Of a stretch of DNA of 64,000 bases, positions 35,785-45,248 are shown one piece after another (the first letter of the stretch is position 1; each line of letters begins with the position of its first letter). Made by a program: the position numbers and the translations under genes. The notes under the pieces were generated by a model. The model ran no database searches and was not told where the DNA came from. It was given only the letters and a program-made list of their open reading frames with translations. The DNA is taken from NCBI RefSeq assembly GCF_014200675.1, contig NZ_JACHCI010000011.1, positions 1-64,000 of the forward strand. The letters run 5' to 3'. The stretch comes from Janthinobacterium saanense. GTDB taxonomy: Bacteria; Pseudomonadota; Gammaproteobacteria; Burkholderiales; Burkholderiaceae_D.

Positions 35785-36813
35785 ATGACGACATGCATAC
35801 TTGCCGGCCTTGCCCGCTACCCCCGTTTCCCCCTGCTGCACGAAGCCACGCCGATCGAACGGCTGGCGCGGCTGGAACAGCATCTGGCGCCCGCCCTGAA
35901 CGGTGTGCAGCTGTATGTCAAACGCGACGACCATATGCGTCTGGGCGGAGGCGGCAACAAGCTGCGCAAGCTGGAATTCTTGCTCGGCCAGGCGCTGGCC
36001 GATGGCGCCGATACCGTCATCACGGTGGGCGGCCTGCAATCGAACCATGCGCGCCTGACGGCCGCCGCCGCCGCGCTGGCCGGCTTGCAGTGCGAACTGG
36101 TGCTGACGCGCCAGGTGCAGCGCGATGATGCCGACTATGAATACAGCGGCAATGTGCTGCTGGACGGCTTGTTCGGCGCGCGCGTGCACGCCTTGCCTGG
36201 CAGCGTGCATGGCCTGGCCTGGGCGAACGAACGGGCCGATGCCCTGCGCGCCCAGGGCCGCAAGGTAGCCGTGCTGCCGACCGGTGGCTCGACGCCGCTG
36301 GGCAGTCTCGGTTACGCCGTCTGCGCGCAGGAAATCGTTCAGCAGTCGCAGCAGATGGGATTGGCTTTCCAGCAGGTGATCGTGCCGAATGGCAGCGCTG
36401 GCACGCATGCGGGCTTGTCTGCCGGCTTTGCCGCGCTGGGCCTGTCCGCCAGCCTGGTGCGCTCGCACGCGGTGCTGGCCGATGCGCCCGTGAGCCGGCA
36501 GCGTACCTGGGAACTGGCGCAGCAGGCGCTGGCCCTGCTCGGTAGCGAGGCAAACATCGCGCTGGAAGAAATCGACGTCGATGGCGCGCAGCGCGGCGCT
36601 GGCTACGGCGCAACTACACCGGCCATGCTGGACGCCGTGCGCCTGCTGGCGCGCACCCAGGGTTTGCTGCTCGATCCTGTCTATTCGGGCAAGGCCTTTG
36701 CCGGCATGCTGGCCGATATCGCAGCCGGCCGCTACGCGCCTGGCCAGTCCATCCTGTTTGTGATGACGGGCGGCACGCCGGGCCTGTACGCTTATCGCGC
36801 AACGTTCGGCTAA
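35785..36813 (+). CDS. dcyD: D-cysteine desulfhydrase / ACC-deaminase-family PLP enzyme
   Basis: A 342-residue fold-type II PLP enzyme. The PLP Lys is in GGGGNKLRKLEFLL (about residue 59), followed by VGGLQSNHARLTAAAAA and the phosphate-binding VLPTGGSTPLGSLGYA. This pattern is shared by D-cysteine desulfhydrase, L-cysteate lyase and ACC deaminase; D-cysteine desulfhydrase is the best general call, giving pyruvate, sulfide and ammonia. The ATG at 35785 has CAGGAG upstream. It is a lone gene with a weak hairpin after it (36817-36838). Confidence 0.85.
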   Translation: MTTCILAGLARYPRFPLLHEATPIERLARLEQHLAPALNGVQLYVKRDDHMRLGGGGNKLRKLEFLLGQALADGADTVITVGGLQSNHARLTAAAAALAGLQCELVLTRQVQRDDADYEYSGNVLLDGLFGARVHALPGSVHGLAWANERADALRAQGRKVAVLPTGGSTPLGSLGYAVCAQEIVQQSQQMGLAFQQVIVPNGSAGTHAGLSAGFAALGLSASLVRSHAVLADAPVSRQRTWELAQQALALLGSEANIALEEIDVDGAQRGAGYGATTPAMLDAVRLLARTQGLLLDPVYSGKAFAGMLADIAAGRYAPGQSILFVMTGGTPGLYAYRATFG

Positions 36814-36849
36814 ACACCCCTGCGCAGAAACACAGGGGCCACGCCCGCT

Positions 36850-37644
36850 TTACTGGTGCGTCAAGGTCAAGGCATAGAACTTGACGATGGTGCCAGGGGT
36901 GGTCAGCGGCGGACCGGAAACAGCGCTTTGATCATAGTTGCCAGCCTTGAAGTAAAAACTTTCTCCATTAAAGCTGGAATCCATCGTAAACGTCTTGACC
37001 GTGCCATTGACCGTGACGGTAATGGTGGAGCCGGTCAGGCTCAGCTCATAATTGAAGCGGGTTCCCAGTGGCACGCTGGTGATCGTGTAGGTCTTGCCGC
37101 TGCCGCCCTGATTCGTATCTTCAAGGAACAACTTGACCGCACCGCCAGACGTGACCTGCAATTCGCATAGCGGCTTGCTCGGCCCGGTCCCCTGGAAAAT
37201 CTGGGCGATTGCCGTATTGCTCGGCACCCTGGTCACCGCCACCGTCGCATTGAGCCGGTTTTGCCCATTGGTGGTCCAGATGGCGTTTTCACGCAATTCC
37301 GTACGCGGATGCTTGGAGCCGGAGGTGGTCCAGCCCTGCGCCGGGTCCATCATCACCATCGCCCCATCGCTACTATCGGTATAAAAATAATATTGACTCG
37401 TGTACCCGCCGGCAAGACTGGCGCCACTGACGGTGTCGACCTTGCCAGATGAACCGGTCGGCAACTGCAGCGTAAATGGCGCCAGGTTGAAATTCGCCCC
37501 CGGCGCCCTGGAGGGACTCAAGGCCTGCGTCACTGCCTCTACACTGGCCAGTAATTGTGTGTCTGGATTACTGCTACCGCCGCATGCCGCAAGCATGCCA
37601 GCCAGTACGGTTGTCATCAAAGTTTTTATGCGTGTGGTGCCCAT
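36850..37644 (-). CDS. PL7-family polysaccharide lyase-like lipoprotein, copy A
   Basis: A 264-residue lipoprotein (lipobox LAACGG, Cys21) with the alginate-lyase-2 (PL7) fold markers in order: RTELRE (114-119), QIF (148-150) and YFKAGNYDQ (231-239). PL7 alginate lyases normally have QIH or QVH, where His takes part in catalysis; here it is Phe. The Arg and Tyr sites are kept. The enzyme may use another residue, act on another uronic acid polymer, or only bind. It sits next to a close paralogue (37762-38565) on the same strand. Confidence 0.88.
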   Translation of the reverse strand: MGTTRIKTLMTTVLAGMLAACGGSSNPDTQLLASVEAVTQALSPSRAPGANFNLAPFTLQLPTGSSGKVDTVSGASLAGGYTSQYYFYTDSSDGAMVMMDPAQGWTTSGSKHPRTELRENAIWTTNGQNRLNATVAVTRVPSNTAIAQIFQGTGPSKPLCELQVTSGGAVKLFLEDTNQGGSGKTYTITSVPLGTRFNYELSLTGSTITVTVNGTVKTFTMDSSFNGESFYFKAGNYDQSAVSGPPLTTPGTIVKFYALTLTHQ

Positions 37645-37761
37645 TTTTATCCCGGTTGTTTACGATAGGCATTTGACATTACTCTTCAATTCCACTTTTA
37701 ACAACATTTTACTGATAAGTAAAAGCCCCTATGATTTCTCAACAGGGCTTGATTGTGTCAG

Positions 37762-38565
37762 TTACTGGTGCGTCAGCGTCAAGGCATAGAACTTGACGAT
37801 GGTGCCGGGCGTCGTCAACGGCGGGCCGGAGACGGCGCTTTGATCGTAGTTGCCGGCCTTGAAGTAGAAACTTTCTCCATTAAAGCTGGCATCCATCGTA
37901 AACGTCTTGACCGTGCCATTGACCGTGACGGTAATGGTGGAGCCAGTCAGGCTCAGCTCATAATTGAAGCGGCTACCTGCGGTTATGCTGGTGATGGGAT
38001 AGGTCTGGGCGTTGCCGCCCTGATTGGTGCTCTCAAGCAAAAGATTCACCGCACCGTTAGTCGTCACTTGCAATTCGCACAACGGCTTGCTCGGTCCGCT
38101 ACCCTGGAAAATCTGGCCGACCGTGGTTTTGCTCGGCACCTGTGTCACCGCCACTGTCGCATCGAGCTTGTTTTGGCCATTGGTGGACCAGGTCGCATTC
38201 TCACGCATTTCCGTGCGTGGATGCTGCGAGCCGGACGTGGTCCAGCCCTGCGTCGGGTCGACCATGACCAGCGCACCGTCCGCACTGTCGGTATAGAAAT
38301 AATATTGATTGGTATAACCGGCGGCAAGGCTGGAACCGCTGACGGTGTCGACATTGCCGGACGAACCGCTCGGCAACTGCAGGGTAAACGGCGCCAGCTT
38401 GAAATTCGATCCAGGCGGCCGGCCTGGATTCAAGCTTTGCGCGGTCGATGTGCCGCTGCTCAGCACTTGCGTATTCGCATCAGCGCTAACGCCGCCACCG
38501 CCACATGCCGTCAGCATGCCGATAAACAAGGTACTGATCAGACCTGCAATTATTTTGTTTTGCAT
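37762..38565 (-). CDS. PL7-family polysaccharide lyase-like lipoprotein, copy B
   Basis: A 267-residue lipoprotein (lipobox LTACGG) with RTEMRE, QIF and YFKAGNYDQ at the positions matching copy A. The last 69 residues differ from copy A by one residue, while the first half has diverged clearly. The DNA of the 3' halves is also nearly identical over long runs, which points to a duplication later evened out by gene conversion. The QIH histidine is missing here as well. Upstream of it lies the Pho-box region of the divergent glpQ-type gene. Confidence 0.88.
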   Translation of the reverse strand: MQNKIIAGLISTLFIGMLTACGGGGVSADANTQVLSSGTSTAQSLNPGRPPGSNFKLAPFTLQLPSGSSGNVDTVSGSSLAAGYTNQYYFYTDSADGALVMVDPTQGWTTSGSQHPRTEMRENATWSTNGQNKLDATVAVTQVPSKTTVGQIFQGSGPSKPLCELQVTTNGAVNLLLESTNQGGNAQTYPITSITAGSRFNYELSLTGSTITVTVNGTVKTFTMDASFNGESFYFKAGNYDQSAVSGPPLTTPGTIVKFYALTLTHQ

Positions 38566-38661
38566 TTTTTTCCTGTTCTTGTATGGATAAGCAGCGGTTT
38601 TAAAAAGTTGCCTAAAGGAACTTTACAGGACTATGGAAACCTTTTTTCCAGCACAGGCTAT

Positions 38662-38704
38662 TTGTAATGCACTTGTAATGAAGTGCCTGTCATCAGCGGG
38701 TCAT
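38662..38704 (+). promoter_or_regulatory. Tandem Pho boxes upstream of the GlpQ-type gene
   Basis: Two PhoB-type sites of 7-4-7 layout: TTGTAAT-GCAC-TTGTAAT (38662-38679) and CTGTCAT-CAGC-GGGTCAT (38687-38704), seven bases apart. The consensus half-site is CTGTCAT with a 4-bp gap. A -10 hexamer, TATATT, at 38715-38720 lies 10 bp after the second box, the spacing at which PhoB replaces the -35 element. This strongly suggests induction under phosphate limitation. Confidence 0.82.
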
Positions 38705-38772
38705 GGCAAACCGGTATATTGATGGCGCGCCAGCCATCTGCCGGTGGCCCCATCCATCTGAAGAAAGTTGTC

Positions 38773-40110
38773 ATGACCACTGTTGCACTGAAAATTGCTA
38801 TCACTTTAAGCCTGGCCGCCGGTGTCGGCGCCGCAGCTGCACAGAGCAGTTTTTTGACCCTCGACGGCAAGGCGCCGCTGGTGATCGGCCATCGCGGCTT
38901 GCCCGGCCTGTATCCCGAAAGTACGCGGCCGTCCTACGAGGCAGCTGCCGACGCTGGCGCCGATGTGCTGGAAATGGACGTGCACATGAGCCGCGACTGC
39001 GTGCTGGTGGTGCGCCACAACCCCTGGCTCAGCGACAACACCAATATCGCCAAGGTGGCCGAACACAAGCCGGCCGTCGCCGCGCGCAAGCGCACGGTGC
39101 CTGGCGTGCTGCGCAAAGTCGCCTATGACAGCGCCGCCATCGGTGGCCCCGCGACGTATTTGAGCGACCGCACGGACCCGGCCGACCCGACATCCGTGCT
39201 CAAATCGCTGGTAGTCGATGGCGAAGACCATACCGGCGACTGGGCCATCAGCGACTTTACGGTGGCGGAACTGAAGCAATGGCTGGGCGGCTCCACCTAC
39301 GATGCGCGCGAACTACGGCCAACTGAAATGAATGGCAAGTTCCCCATCCTGACGATGCAGGAAGTGTTCGACATCGCGCGCGCCAGGAGCGCGGCGCTGG
39401 GCCGCAGCATCGCCGTGTATCCGGAATCGAAGAACCCCTACTGGAACAATGCGCAGGCGATTGCCAACGGTTGCGGCAGCGGCGAGCACCCTTTCGAAGA
39501 CGCCTTCGTCAAGCTGGTCAAGGACAATGGCATGAATAACAAACAGTCGCCGCTGTTCGTGCAAAGCTTTGATCCGGCCAGCCTGAAATATATGCGCAGC
39601 ATCGGCTTGCACAGCAAGGTGGTGCAGCTGATCGACGGCAATGCGATCGACTTCCACACGGGCGCCGTGATTTACGCCACGCCGGAGTCCAGCAATTTCG
39701 TCAGCGCCCGCCCCTATAGCTGGACGCTGGCGGGCGATGGCCGCTTTTTCGGCGCCATGCTGACGCCGGCCGGGCTGGCCGAGATCAAGACCTATGCCGA
39801 CGGCATCGGCCCCTGGAAACCGCAGCTGATGTCCTGGACCATCGCTCCCTTCCACGGCCAGGGCCATGGCGCGCTGGCCGATGTCAATACGGCCACGCCG
39901 ACTGCCGTCATCGCCGACGCCCACCATGCCGGTCTGTTCGTGCACAGCTTCACCTTCCGCAATGAAGGCAAATACCTGGCGGGCATGTATCACGGCGCGC
40001 CAGAGGCCGAACTGCAAGACTTTTTCCGTGCGGGTATCGATGGCGTATTCACTGACTTTACGCCGACAGCGGTAAAGGCGCTGCAGCAGTACCGTCTGCA
40101 GACCAGGTAA
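38773..40110 (+). CDS. glpQ: Secreted glycerophosphodiester phosphodiesterase
   Basis: It hydrolyses glycerophosphodiesters to glycerol-3-phosphate and an alcohol. The 445-residue precursor has a Sec signal peptide (about 1-24, ending AAAQ) and the GDPD catalytic set: [19 protein letters not shown] (His-Arg, Glu), EMDVHMSRD and VRHNPWL (second His). It is longer than E. coli GlpQ (about 358), mostly in mid-protein loops. I chose the ATG at 38773. Tandem Pho boxes upstream indicate that it scavenges phosphate from phospholipid headgroups in the periplasm. Confidence 0.93.
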   Translation: MTTVALKIAITLSLAAGVGAAAAQSSFLTLDGKAPLVIGHRGLPGLYPESTRPSYEAAADAGADVLEMDVHMSRDCVLVVRHNPWLSDNTNIAKVAEHKPAVAARKRTVPGVLRKVAYDSAAIGGPATYLSDRTDPADPTSVLKSLVVDGEDHTGDWAISDFTVAELKQWLGGSTYDARELRPTEMNGKFPILTMQEVFDIARARSAALGRSIAVYPESKNPYWNNAQAIANGCGSGEHPFEDAFVKLVKDNGMNNKQSPLFVQSFDPASLKYMRSIGLHSKVVQLIDGNAIDFHTGAVIYATPESSNFVSARPYSWTLAGDGRFFGAMLTPAGLAEIKTYADGIGPWKPQLMSWTIAPFHGQGHGALADVNTATPTAVIADAHHAGLFVHSFTFRNEGKYLAGMYHGAPEAELQDFFRAGIDGVFTDFTPTAVKALQQYRLQTR

Positions 40111-40234
40111 GAGCGCCGCAGCAAGCCAGCAACAGATGCCAGAGAAGTGCGCTGTTTACTTAACTATTGCTTACCAATCAGCGCATACTATGGTGTACAG
40201 GCAATTTTTTTCTTCCCGCGACAGGAGTCCGACC

Positions 40235-41947
40235 ATGCACGCTCTCTCCCATCTTCGCATCGGCAGCCGCCTGGCGGCCGGCTTCGCACTGGTGTTGCTG
40301 CTATCCGTCATTTCGACCGCCTACGCCCTGTTCAGCGCCCATGTCAATGCCGAGGCGACCCGGCAAATGATGCAAAAACCGCTGGCCAAGGAACGCCTGG
40401 TATCGGACTGGTATGTGCTGATCTACTCGGCCATCGCGCGTACCTCGATGATCACCAAGAGTAGCGATGAAACCCTGGCGACCGTGTTTGCCGAACCGAT
40501 AGCCGAGAGTACCCGCCAGGGTGGCGAACTGCTGAAGAAGATCGAGGAGCTGCTCGACAGCGACGAAGAAAAAGCCATTTTCAAGGCCTCGATAGAGGAG
40601 CGCGTGAAATACCAGGATGCCAAGACCCTGGTCATGAATGCGCGCAAGGCGGGCGATCCGGCCAAGGCCGAAGCCGTTTACCGCGACAGTTTCGCGCCGG
40701 CCGCCACTAGCTACCAGGCCAATGTGAAGGCGCTGCTGGCCCAGCAGCGCAAGGCCATCGACGCCACAGCACATTCCATCGAAGCGGCCAACGGGCGCAG
40801 TTTCACCCTGTTATTAGTGCTGTGCGCGCTGGCCGTGGCGCTGGGCAGCCTGTGCGCCTGGCTGATCACGCACTCGATCACCAAGCCCCTGCAAGCGGCC
40901 GTAAAAGTGGCTGAAACGGTGGCCCAGGGCGATTTGCGCACCAGCTTTGGCCCGCCCGCACGCGATGAAATCGGCGACCTGATGCGCGCCCTGCAGGGCA
41001 TGAACGAGGCGCTGCGCAAGGTGGTGTCGGAAGTCCAGGCGGGCACGGGCGCCATCGCCACGGCGTCCGGTGAAATTGCCGCCGGCAATGCCGACCTGTC
41101 GGCTCGCACGGAACAGCAGGCCAGTTCGCTGGAAGAAACGGCTTCATCGATGGAAGAACTGACTTCAACCGTCAAGCAGAATGCCGACAATGCGCGCCAG
41201 GCCAACCAGATGGCGGTAACGGCCTCTGGCGTGGCCGAACGGGGCGGCAGCATCGTCAGCCAGGTGGTCGACACCATGGGCGCCATCGATACAGCGTCGA
41301 CGAAAATCGTCGACATCATCGGCGTGATCGACGGCATCGCCTTTCAGACCAATATCCTGGCCCTGAACGCGGCCGTCGAAGCGGCCCGGGCCGGCGAACA
41401 GGGGCGCGGCTTTGCCGTCGTCGCCACCGAAGTGCGCAACCTGGCGCAGCGCTCCGCCGCCGCAGCGCGTGAAATCAAGGCCTTGATCGGCGACTCGGTG
41501 GAACAGGTCAACAACGGCACGCGGCTGGTGCAGCAGGCCGGTAGCACCATGGGCGAAGTGGTCGACAGCGTGCGCCGCGTCACCGATATCATGGCCGAGA
41601 TCACGGCCGCCAGCGCCGAGCAAAGCGCGGGCATCGACCAGGTCAACCAGGCCATTGCGCAAATGGACCAGGTGACGCAGCAAAACGCGGCGCTGGTGGA
41701 AGAAGCGGCGGCCGCCGCCGAAAGCCTGCAAGACCAGGCGACGCGGCTGGCGCAAGTGGCCGCCGGCTTCCAGCTCGACCATGCAGCGATGGCGGCGCCC
41801 GTGCGCGCGGCCGTCACACGGTTGGCGCCGCAACGCAAACTTCAGGCGGCAAGCAGGCCCCTAAACAAGCCGCCAGCCGCCAGCACCAGCAACACCCGCA
41901 AGATCCCGGCGCATATTGCCAAGGATCAAGACTGGGAAGAGTTTTAA
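40235..41947 (+). CDS. Methyl-accepting chemotaxis protein with C-terminal CheR/CheB tether
   Basis: A 570-residue chemoreceptor: transmembrane segments at about 12-32 and 190-210 flank a periplasmic four-helix-type sensor domain; HAMP (about 212-265) and the signalling domain follow, with the hairpin tip [34 protein letters not shown]. The last five residues, DWEEF, match the xWxxF pentapeptide that tethers CheR and CheB. CAGGAG lies seven bases before the ATG at 40235. The ligand is unknown. It lies between glpQ and an unrelated lipoprotein gene. Confidence 0.95.
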   Translation: MHALSHLRIGSRLAAGFALVLLLSVISTAYALFSAHVNAEATRQMMQKPLAKERLVSDWYVLIYSAIARTSMITKSSDETLATVFAEPIAESTRQGGELLKKIEELLDSDEEKAIFKASIEERVKYQDAKTLVMNARKAGDPAKAEAVYRDSFAPAATSYQANVKALLAQQRKAIDATAHSIEAANGRSFTLLLVLCALAVALGSLCAWLITHSITKPLQAAVKVAETVAQGDLRTSFGPPARDEIGDLMRALQGMNEALRKVVSEVQAGTGAIATASGEIAAGNADLSARTEQQASSLEETASSMEELTSTVKQNADNARQANQMAVTASGVAERGGSIVSQVVDTMGAIDTASTKIVDIIGVIDGIAFQTNILALNAAVEAARAGEQGRGFAVVATEVRNLAQRSAAAAREIKALIGDSVEQVNNGTRLVQQAGSTMGEVVDSVRRVTDIMAEITAASAEQSAGIDQVNQAIAQMDQVTQQNAALVEEAAAAAESLQDQATRLAQVAAGFQLDHAAMAAPVRAAVTRLAPQRKLQAASRPLNKPPAASTSNTRKIPAHIAKDQDWEEF

Positions 41948-41967
41948 GCCATCGTGGCACGGCGTAT

Positions 41968-41996
41968 TTGACAGCGCCCCGGCAAGCGCCGATACT
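41968..41996 (+). promoter_or_regulatory. Sigma-70 promoter of the transglutaminase/TPR lipoprotein gene
   Basis: TTGACA (41968-41973), a 17-bp spacer and GATACT (41991-41996) form a good promoter, about 80 bases before the ATG at 42077. Confidence 0.55.
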
Positions 41997-42076
41997 GGTT
42001 TGACAGGGTTCAGGGTTCCGGGCGGGACAGGCGCGCCACCGGGGACATCGTCAGTCGGCGCCTTCAGGGGAAAACC

Positions 42077-43243
42077 ATGCATCCCTATTTAGTCAGCGCC
42101 CACCGCCTTGCCACCCTATTGCTATGCGCCACCCTGGCTGCCTGCGCCACGGCGCCGCCCGCCAGCCTGCCGCCCGTCTTCAACGACCGTGCTTTCGCGC
42201 CCGCCATTCCCATCGATGCAGGGCAGGTATTTGCCCTCAGCGAGAGCATGCGGCAGTATCTGCAAACCGACGTCAGCCGTGCGGCGCGCAATGGCAATCC
42301 CCGCGTGGCCTTGTACGACGCCCTGTACGACAAAAGGCAGCTGAAACTCGAATACGACGCCAGCATGACCCGCAATGCCAGGGAAACGTTTGACGCGCGC
42401 AGCGGCAATTGCCTGTCGCTGGTGATCATGACGGCGGCGCTGGCGCATGAAATGAACTTGCAAGTGCGCTATCAGGAAGTGCTGGGAGAAGAAAACTGGA
42501 GCCGCAGCGGCGACATGTATTTTGTCGCCGGCCACGTCAATATCGTGCTGGGCCCGCGCATGGACGACAATCCCGGCAATTACGATGCCAGGGGCATGCT
42601 GGTGATCGATTTCCTGCCATCGAGCGAGGTGGCAGGCTATCGCACGCATGACATCAGCGAGGCAACCATCCTCGCCATGTACATGAATAACCGCGCCGCC
42701 GAAACCATGAGCGCAGGCCAGCTGCAGCAGGCTTACTGGTGGGCCCGGGCTGCCATCGTGCAAGACCCTGGATTCAGCGGCGCCTACAACACCCTGGGCG
42801 TGATCCAGCTCCGCCATGGCGACCTGGCAGAGGCACGCCAGACATTGACCTATGGCTTGACGCGCATGCCCGACAATACGGTGTTGCTGGCCAACCTGGC
42901 GCAGCTACTGGAAACGTCGGGCTTGCTGGAACAGGCGCGGCCACTGCGCCAGCGCCTGCTGGCACTGCAGCCGGAGCCGCCCTTCCACTACTTTAACCTG
43001 GGCCGTGCCGCCATGGAACGGGGCGACTACGCGCAAGCGGTAGGCCTGTTTACAAAAGAAATCGCACGCGACCCGTATTACCACGAGTTCCATTTCTGGC
43101 TGGCGCAAGCCTATGCACGCCTGGGCCAGTTGCCGCAGGCGGGGCAGCAACTCACGCTGGCGATGGATAACAGCCTCACGCACAATGAGCACAGCCTGTA
43201 TGCGGCGAAACTGCAGCGGCTGCACGCGCTGTCGCCGCCTTAA
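42077..43243 (+). CDS. Lipoprotein with transglutaminase-like and TPR domains
   Basis: A 388-residue protein with lipobox LAACATA (Cys23). Residues about 75-200 look like a transglutaminase-like cysteine domain: ARETFDARSGNCLSLVIM (putative catalytic Cys) and VAGHVNIVL (putative His). TPR repeats follow (about 215-380; AYWWARAAIVQDPGFSGAYNTLGVIQLRHGDLAEAR and similar). Catalysis is unproven. The TPR half suggests a scaffold for a periplasmic or outer-membrane complex. It has its own promoter and runs into the convergent hemW gene, overlapping it by a few bases. Confidence 0.82.
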   Translation: MHPYLVSAHRLATLLLCATLAACATAPPASLPPVFNDRAFAPAIPIDAGQVFALSESMRQYLQTDVSRAARNGNPRVALYDALYDKRQLKLEYDASMTRNARETFDARSGNCLSLVIMTAALAHEMNLQVRYQEVLGEENWSRSGDMYFVAGHVNIVLGPRMDDNPGNYDARGMLVIDFLPSSEVAGYRTHDISEATILAMYMNNRAAETMSAGQLQQAYWWARAAIVQDPGFSGAYNTLGVIQLRHGDLAEARQTLTYGLTRMPDNTVLLANLAQLLETSGLLEQARPLRQRLLALQPEPPFHYFNLGRAAMERGDYAQAVGLFTKEIARDPYYHEFHFWLAQAYARLGQLPQAGQQLTLAMDNSLTHNEHSLYAAKLQRLHALSPP

Positions 43244-44514
43244 TCCTCCAAAAACATCTGCTGCAAATCGTTCAGGAAATGCTGGCCCAGCTGCGTCGGA
43301 CGGATGATCTGGTGATCGCGGTACAGCAAGCCCTTGGCTTCGGCTGCGTTCAGCGCCTTGTCGATGGCGTTGATGGCCAGGCCCGTGCGCTCGGCAAACA
43401 GGTTCGGTGCAAAGCCGCCCGTCAGCCGCAGGGTATTGAGCATGAATTCAAAACCCATTTCCTCGCGCGCCAGTTCGCGCTCTTCCTGCACCGGTGCGCC
43501 AGCTTGCACCGCTTCCATATACGCCTTGGGCTGCTTGTAGCGGGCCTGGCGCAGCACGCGGTGCGGGAACGAGATCTTGCTATGGGCGCCCGCGCCGATG
43601 CCGATATAGTCGCCAAACTCCCAGTAATTGAGATTGTGGCGCGCGCGCCGTCCCGGCTGGGCATAGGCCGACACTTCATAACGGCCATAACCGGCTTGCG
43701 CCGAACGCTCGGCCACCATGTCGGCGATATCGGCGCTCTCGTCATCGTCGGGCAGCGCTGGCGGATACTTGGCGAACAGGGTGTTCGGCTCCAGGGTCAA
43801 ATGGTATAGCGACAGGTGCGGCGGAGCGAAGGCCAGCGCCGTTTCCAGGTCTTGCCTGGCCTCGTCCAGGGTTTGCGAGGGCAGCGCATACATCAGGTCG
43901 AGGTTGAAATTATCAAAGTGGGTCTGGGCGATGTCTACCGCGCGGCGCGCTTCATTGTCGTCGTGGATGCGTCCCAGCGCCTGCAGATGGCGGCCATTGA
44001 AACTCTGGATGCCGATCGACAGGCGGTTGATGCCGCTGGCCCGGTAAGACTTGAATTTCTCTGTCTCGAAGGTGCCCGGATTGGCTTCCATGGTGATTTC
44101 GCAATCGGGTTCCAGCGGCAGCAAGGTGCGCACATCCGACATCAAGCGGTCCAGCCCCGCCGCCGACATCAGGCTGGGCGTGCCGCCGCCGATGAAGATG
44201 GTGTGGATCTTGCGGCCCCAGATCAGCGGCAGCGCCATTTCCAGGTCCAGCCGCAAGGCCGCCAGGTATTGTTCTTCCGGGAAGCTGCCGCGCACTTCAT
44301 GCGAATTGAAATCGCAGTACGGGCATTTTTTCACGCACCAGGGAAAGTGAATATACAGCGACAGTGGCGGCAAGGCCGTCAGGTTCAGGGCGCCCGGCTG
44401 CAGGTATTTCAGGGCCGCGCCAGCTGCGCCGGAAATGCCTTCCTGCGGTGCAGGAGAGGCGCCCGGCTTGGCAGCGGATTTAGCGGTAGAGCCCACCAGT
44501 TTGATCGGGATCAT
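43240..44514 (-). CDS. hemW: HemW, radical SAM heme chaperone
   Basis: A 424-residue radical SAM protein related to HemN. The cluster motif is CVKKCPYCDF (CxxxCxxC, about 60-69), with IFIGGGTPSLM, EANPGTFE and RLSIGIQSFN typical of the family, and a C-terminal HemN_C domain (HNLNYWEFGDYIGIGAGAHS). HemW proteins bind and transfer heme and are not true coproporphyrinogen dehydrogenases. The start overlaps the rdgB stop (ATGA), so the two are co-translated. The first 45 residues are an extra Ala/Pro-rich extension. Confidence 0.93.
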   Translation of the reverse strand: MIPIKLVGSTAKSAAKPGASPAPQEGISGAAGAALKYLQPGALNLTALPPLSLYIHFPWCVKKCPYCDFNSHEVRGSFPEEQYLAALRLDLEMALPLIWGRKIHTIFIGGGTPSLMSAAGLDRLMSDVRTLLPLEPDCEITMEANPGTFETEKFKSYRASGINRLSIGIQSFNGRHLQALGRIHDDNEARRAVDIAQTHFDNFNLDLMYALPSQTLDEARQDLETALAFAPPHLSLYHLTLEPNTLFAKYPPALPDDDESADIADMVAERSAQAGYGRYEVSAYAQPGRRARHNLNYWEFGDYIGIGAGAHSKISFPHRVLRQARYKQPKAYMEAVQAGAPVQEERELAREEMGFEFMLNTLRLTGGFAPNLFAERTGLAINAIDKALNAAEAKGLLYRDHQIIRPTQLGQHFLNDLQQMFLED

Positions 44515-45095
44515 CGCAGTTTCTCTACCAGTGCGCGCAGGGCCTGGCCACGGTGCGACAGCGCGTTCTTTTCATCGGACGTCAGTTCGGCCGCGCACTT
44601 GCCCAGCGCAGGGATATAGAAATGCGGGTCGTAGCCGAAGCCGCCATTGCCGCGCGGCGCGTCTATCATTTCACCGTGCCAGCGGCCATCGGCAATCACC
44701 GGCTGCGGGTCGTCGGCATGGCGCACGTACACCAGCACGCAATAGTAATACGCGGACTTGTCGGCATGCGGCGCCAGGTCGGCGATCAGTTTGGCGCTGT
44801 TGGCCGCGTCAGATTTTGGCTCGCCCACATAGCGGGCCGAATACACGCCCGGCGCGCCGCCGAGCGCATTGACGCACACGCCGGAATCGTCGGCCAGCGC
44901 CGGCAGCCCCGTCAGGCGCGCCGCATGGCGGGCCTTGTGCAAGGCGTTTTCAACAAAGGTATGGAATGGCTCGTCCGCTTCGGGGACCTCGTACTCGCCC
45001 TGGGCGTGCACGGAAAAACCGATGGTCGACAGCAGCTCGTTGAATTCCTTGAGCTTGCCGGCGTTGTTTGATGCGAGGATCAGGCGTTGGGTCAT
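44511..45095 (-). CDS. rdgB: XTP/dITP pyrophosphatase (RdgB/HAM1)
   Basis: It removes non-canonical purine nucleotides (ITP, dITP, XTP). The 194-residue product has the family motifs LILASNNAGKLKEFNELL, FVENALHKARHAA, the metal-binding ALADDSGVCVNALGGAPGVYSARY, and GNGGFGYDPHFYIP with TSDEKNALSHRGQAL. It lies between rph (upstream) and hemW (downstream, overlapping) in a common betaproteobacterial order. Confidence 0.96.
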   Translation of the reverse strand: MTQRLILASNNAGKLKEFNELLSTIGFSVHAQGEYEVPEADEPFHTFVENALHKARHAARLTGLPALADDSGVCVNALGGAPGVYSARYVGEPKSDAANSAKLIADLAPHADKSAYYYCVLVYVRHADDPQPVIADGRWHGEMIDAPRGNGGFGYDPHFYIPALGKCAAELTSDEKNALSHRGQALRALVEKLR

Positions 45096-45248
45096 GTGAC
45101 AATATCCGGGTTAGGCTGGCCCCGTTGGGGGCCATCTTCAATGCCGACATTGTAAACCTTTTACACCTGCCGCATCATCGTGGACGAGGGGGCGGCAATC
45201 ACGCCAGGCGCCGCCCCCGATGTCAATCCATGTAAAGATCAAAGGTGA

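Noticed and set aside
36817..36838. CCCCTG/CAGGGG hairpin after the D-cysteine desulfhydrase gene as a terminator
   Set aside because: Stem of six with a 10-nt loop and no T-run; too weak to list as a terminator by itself.
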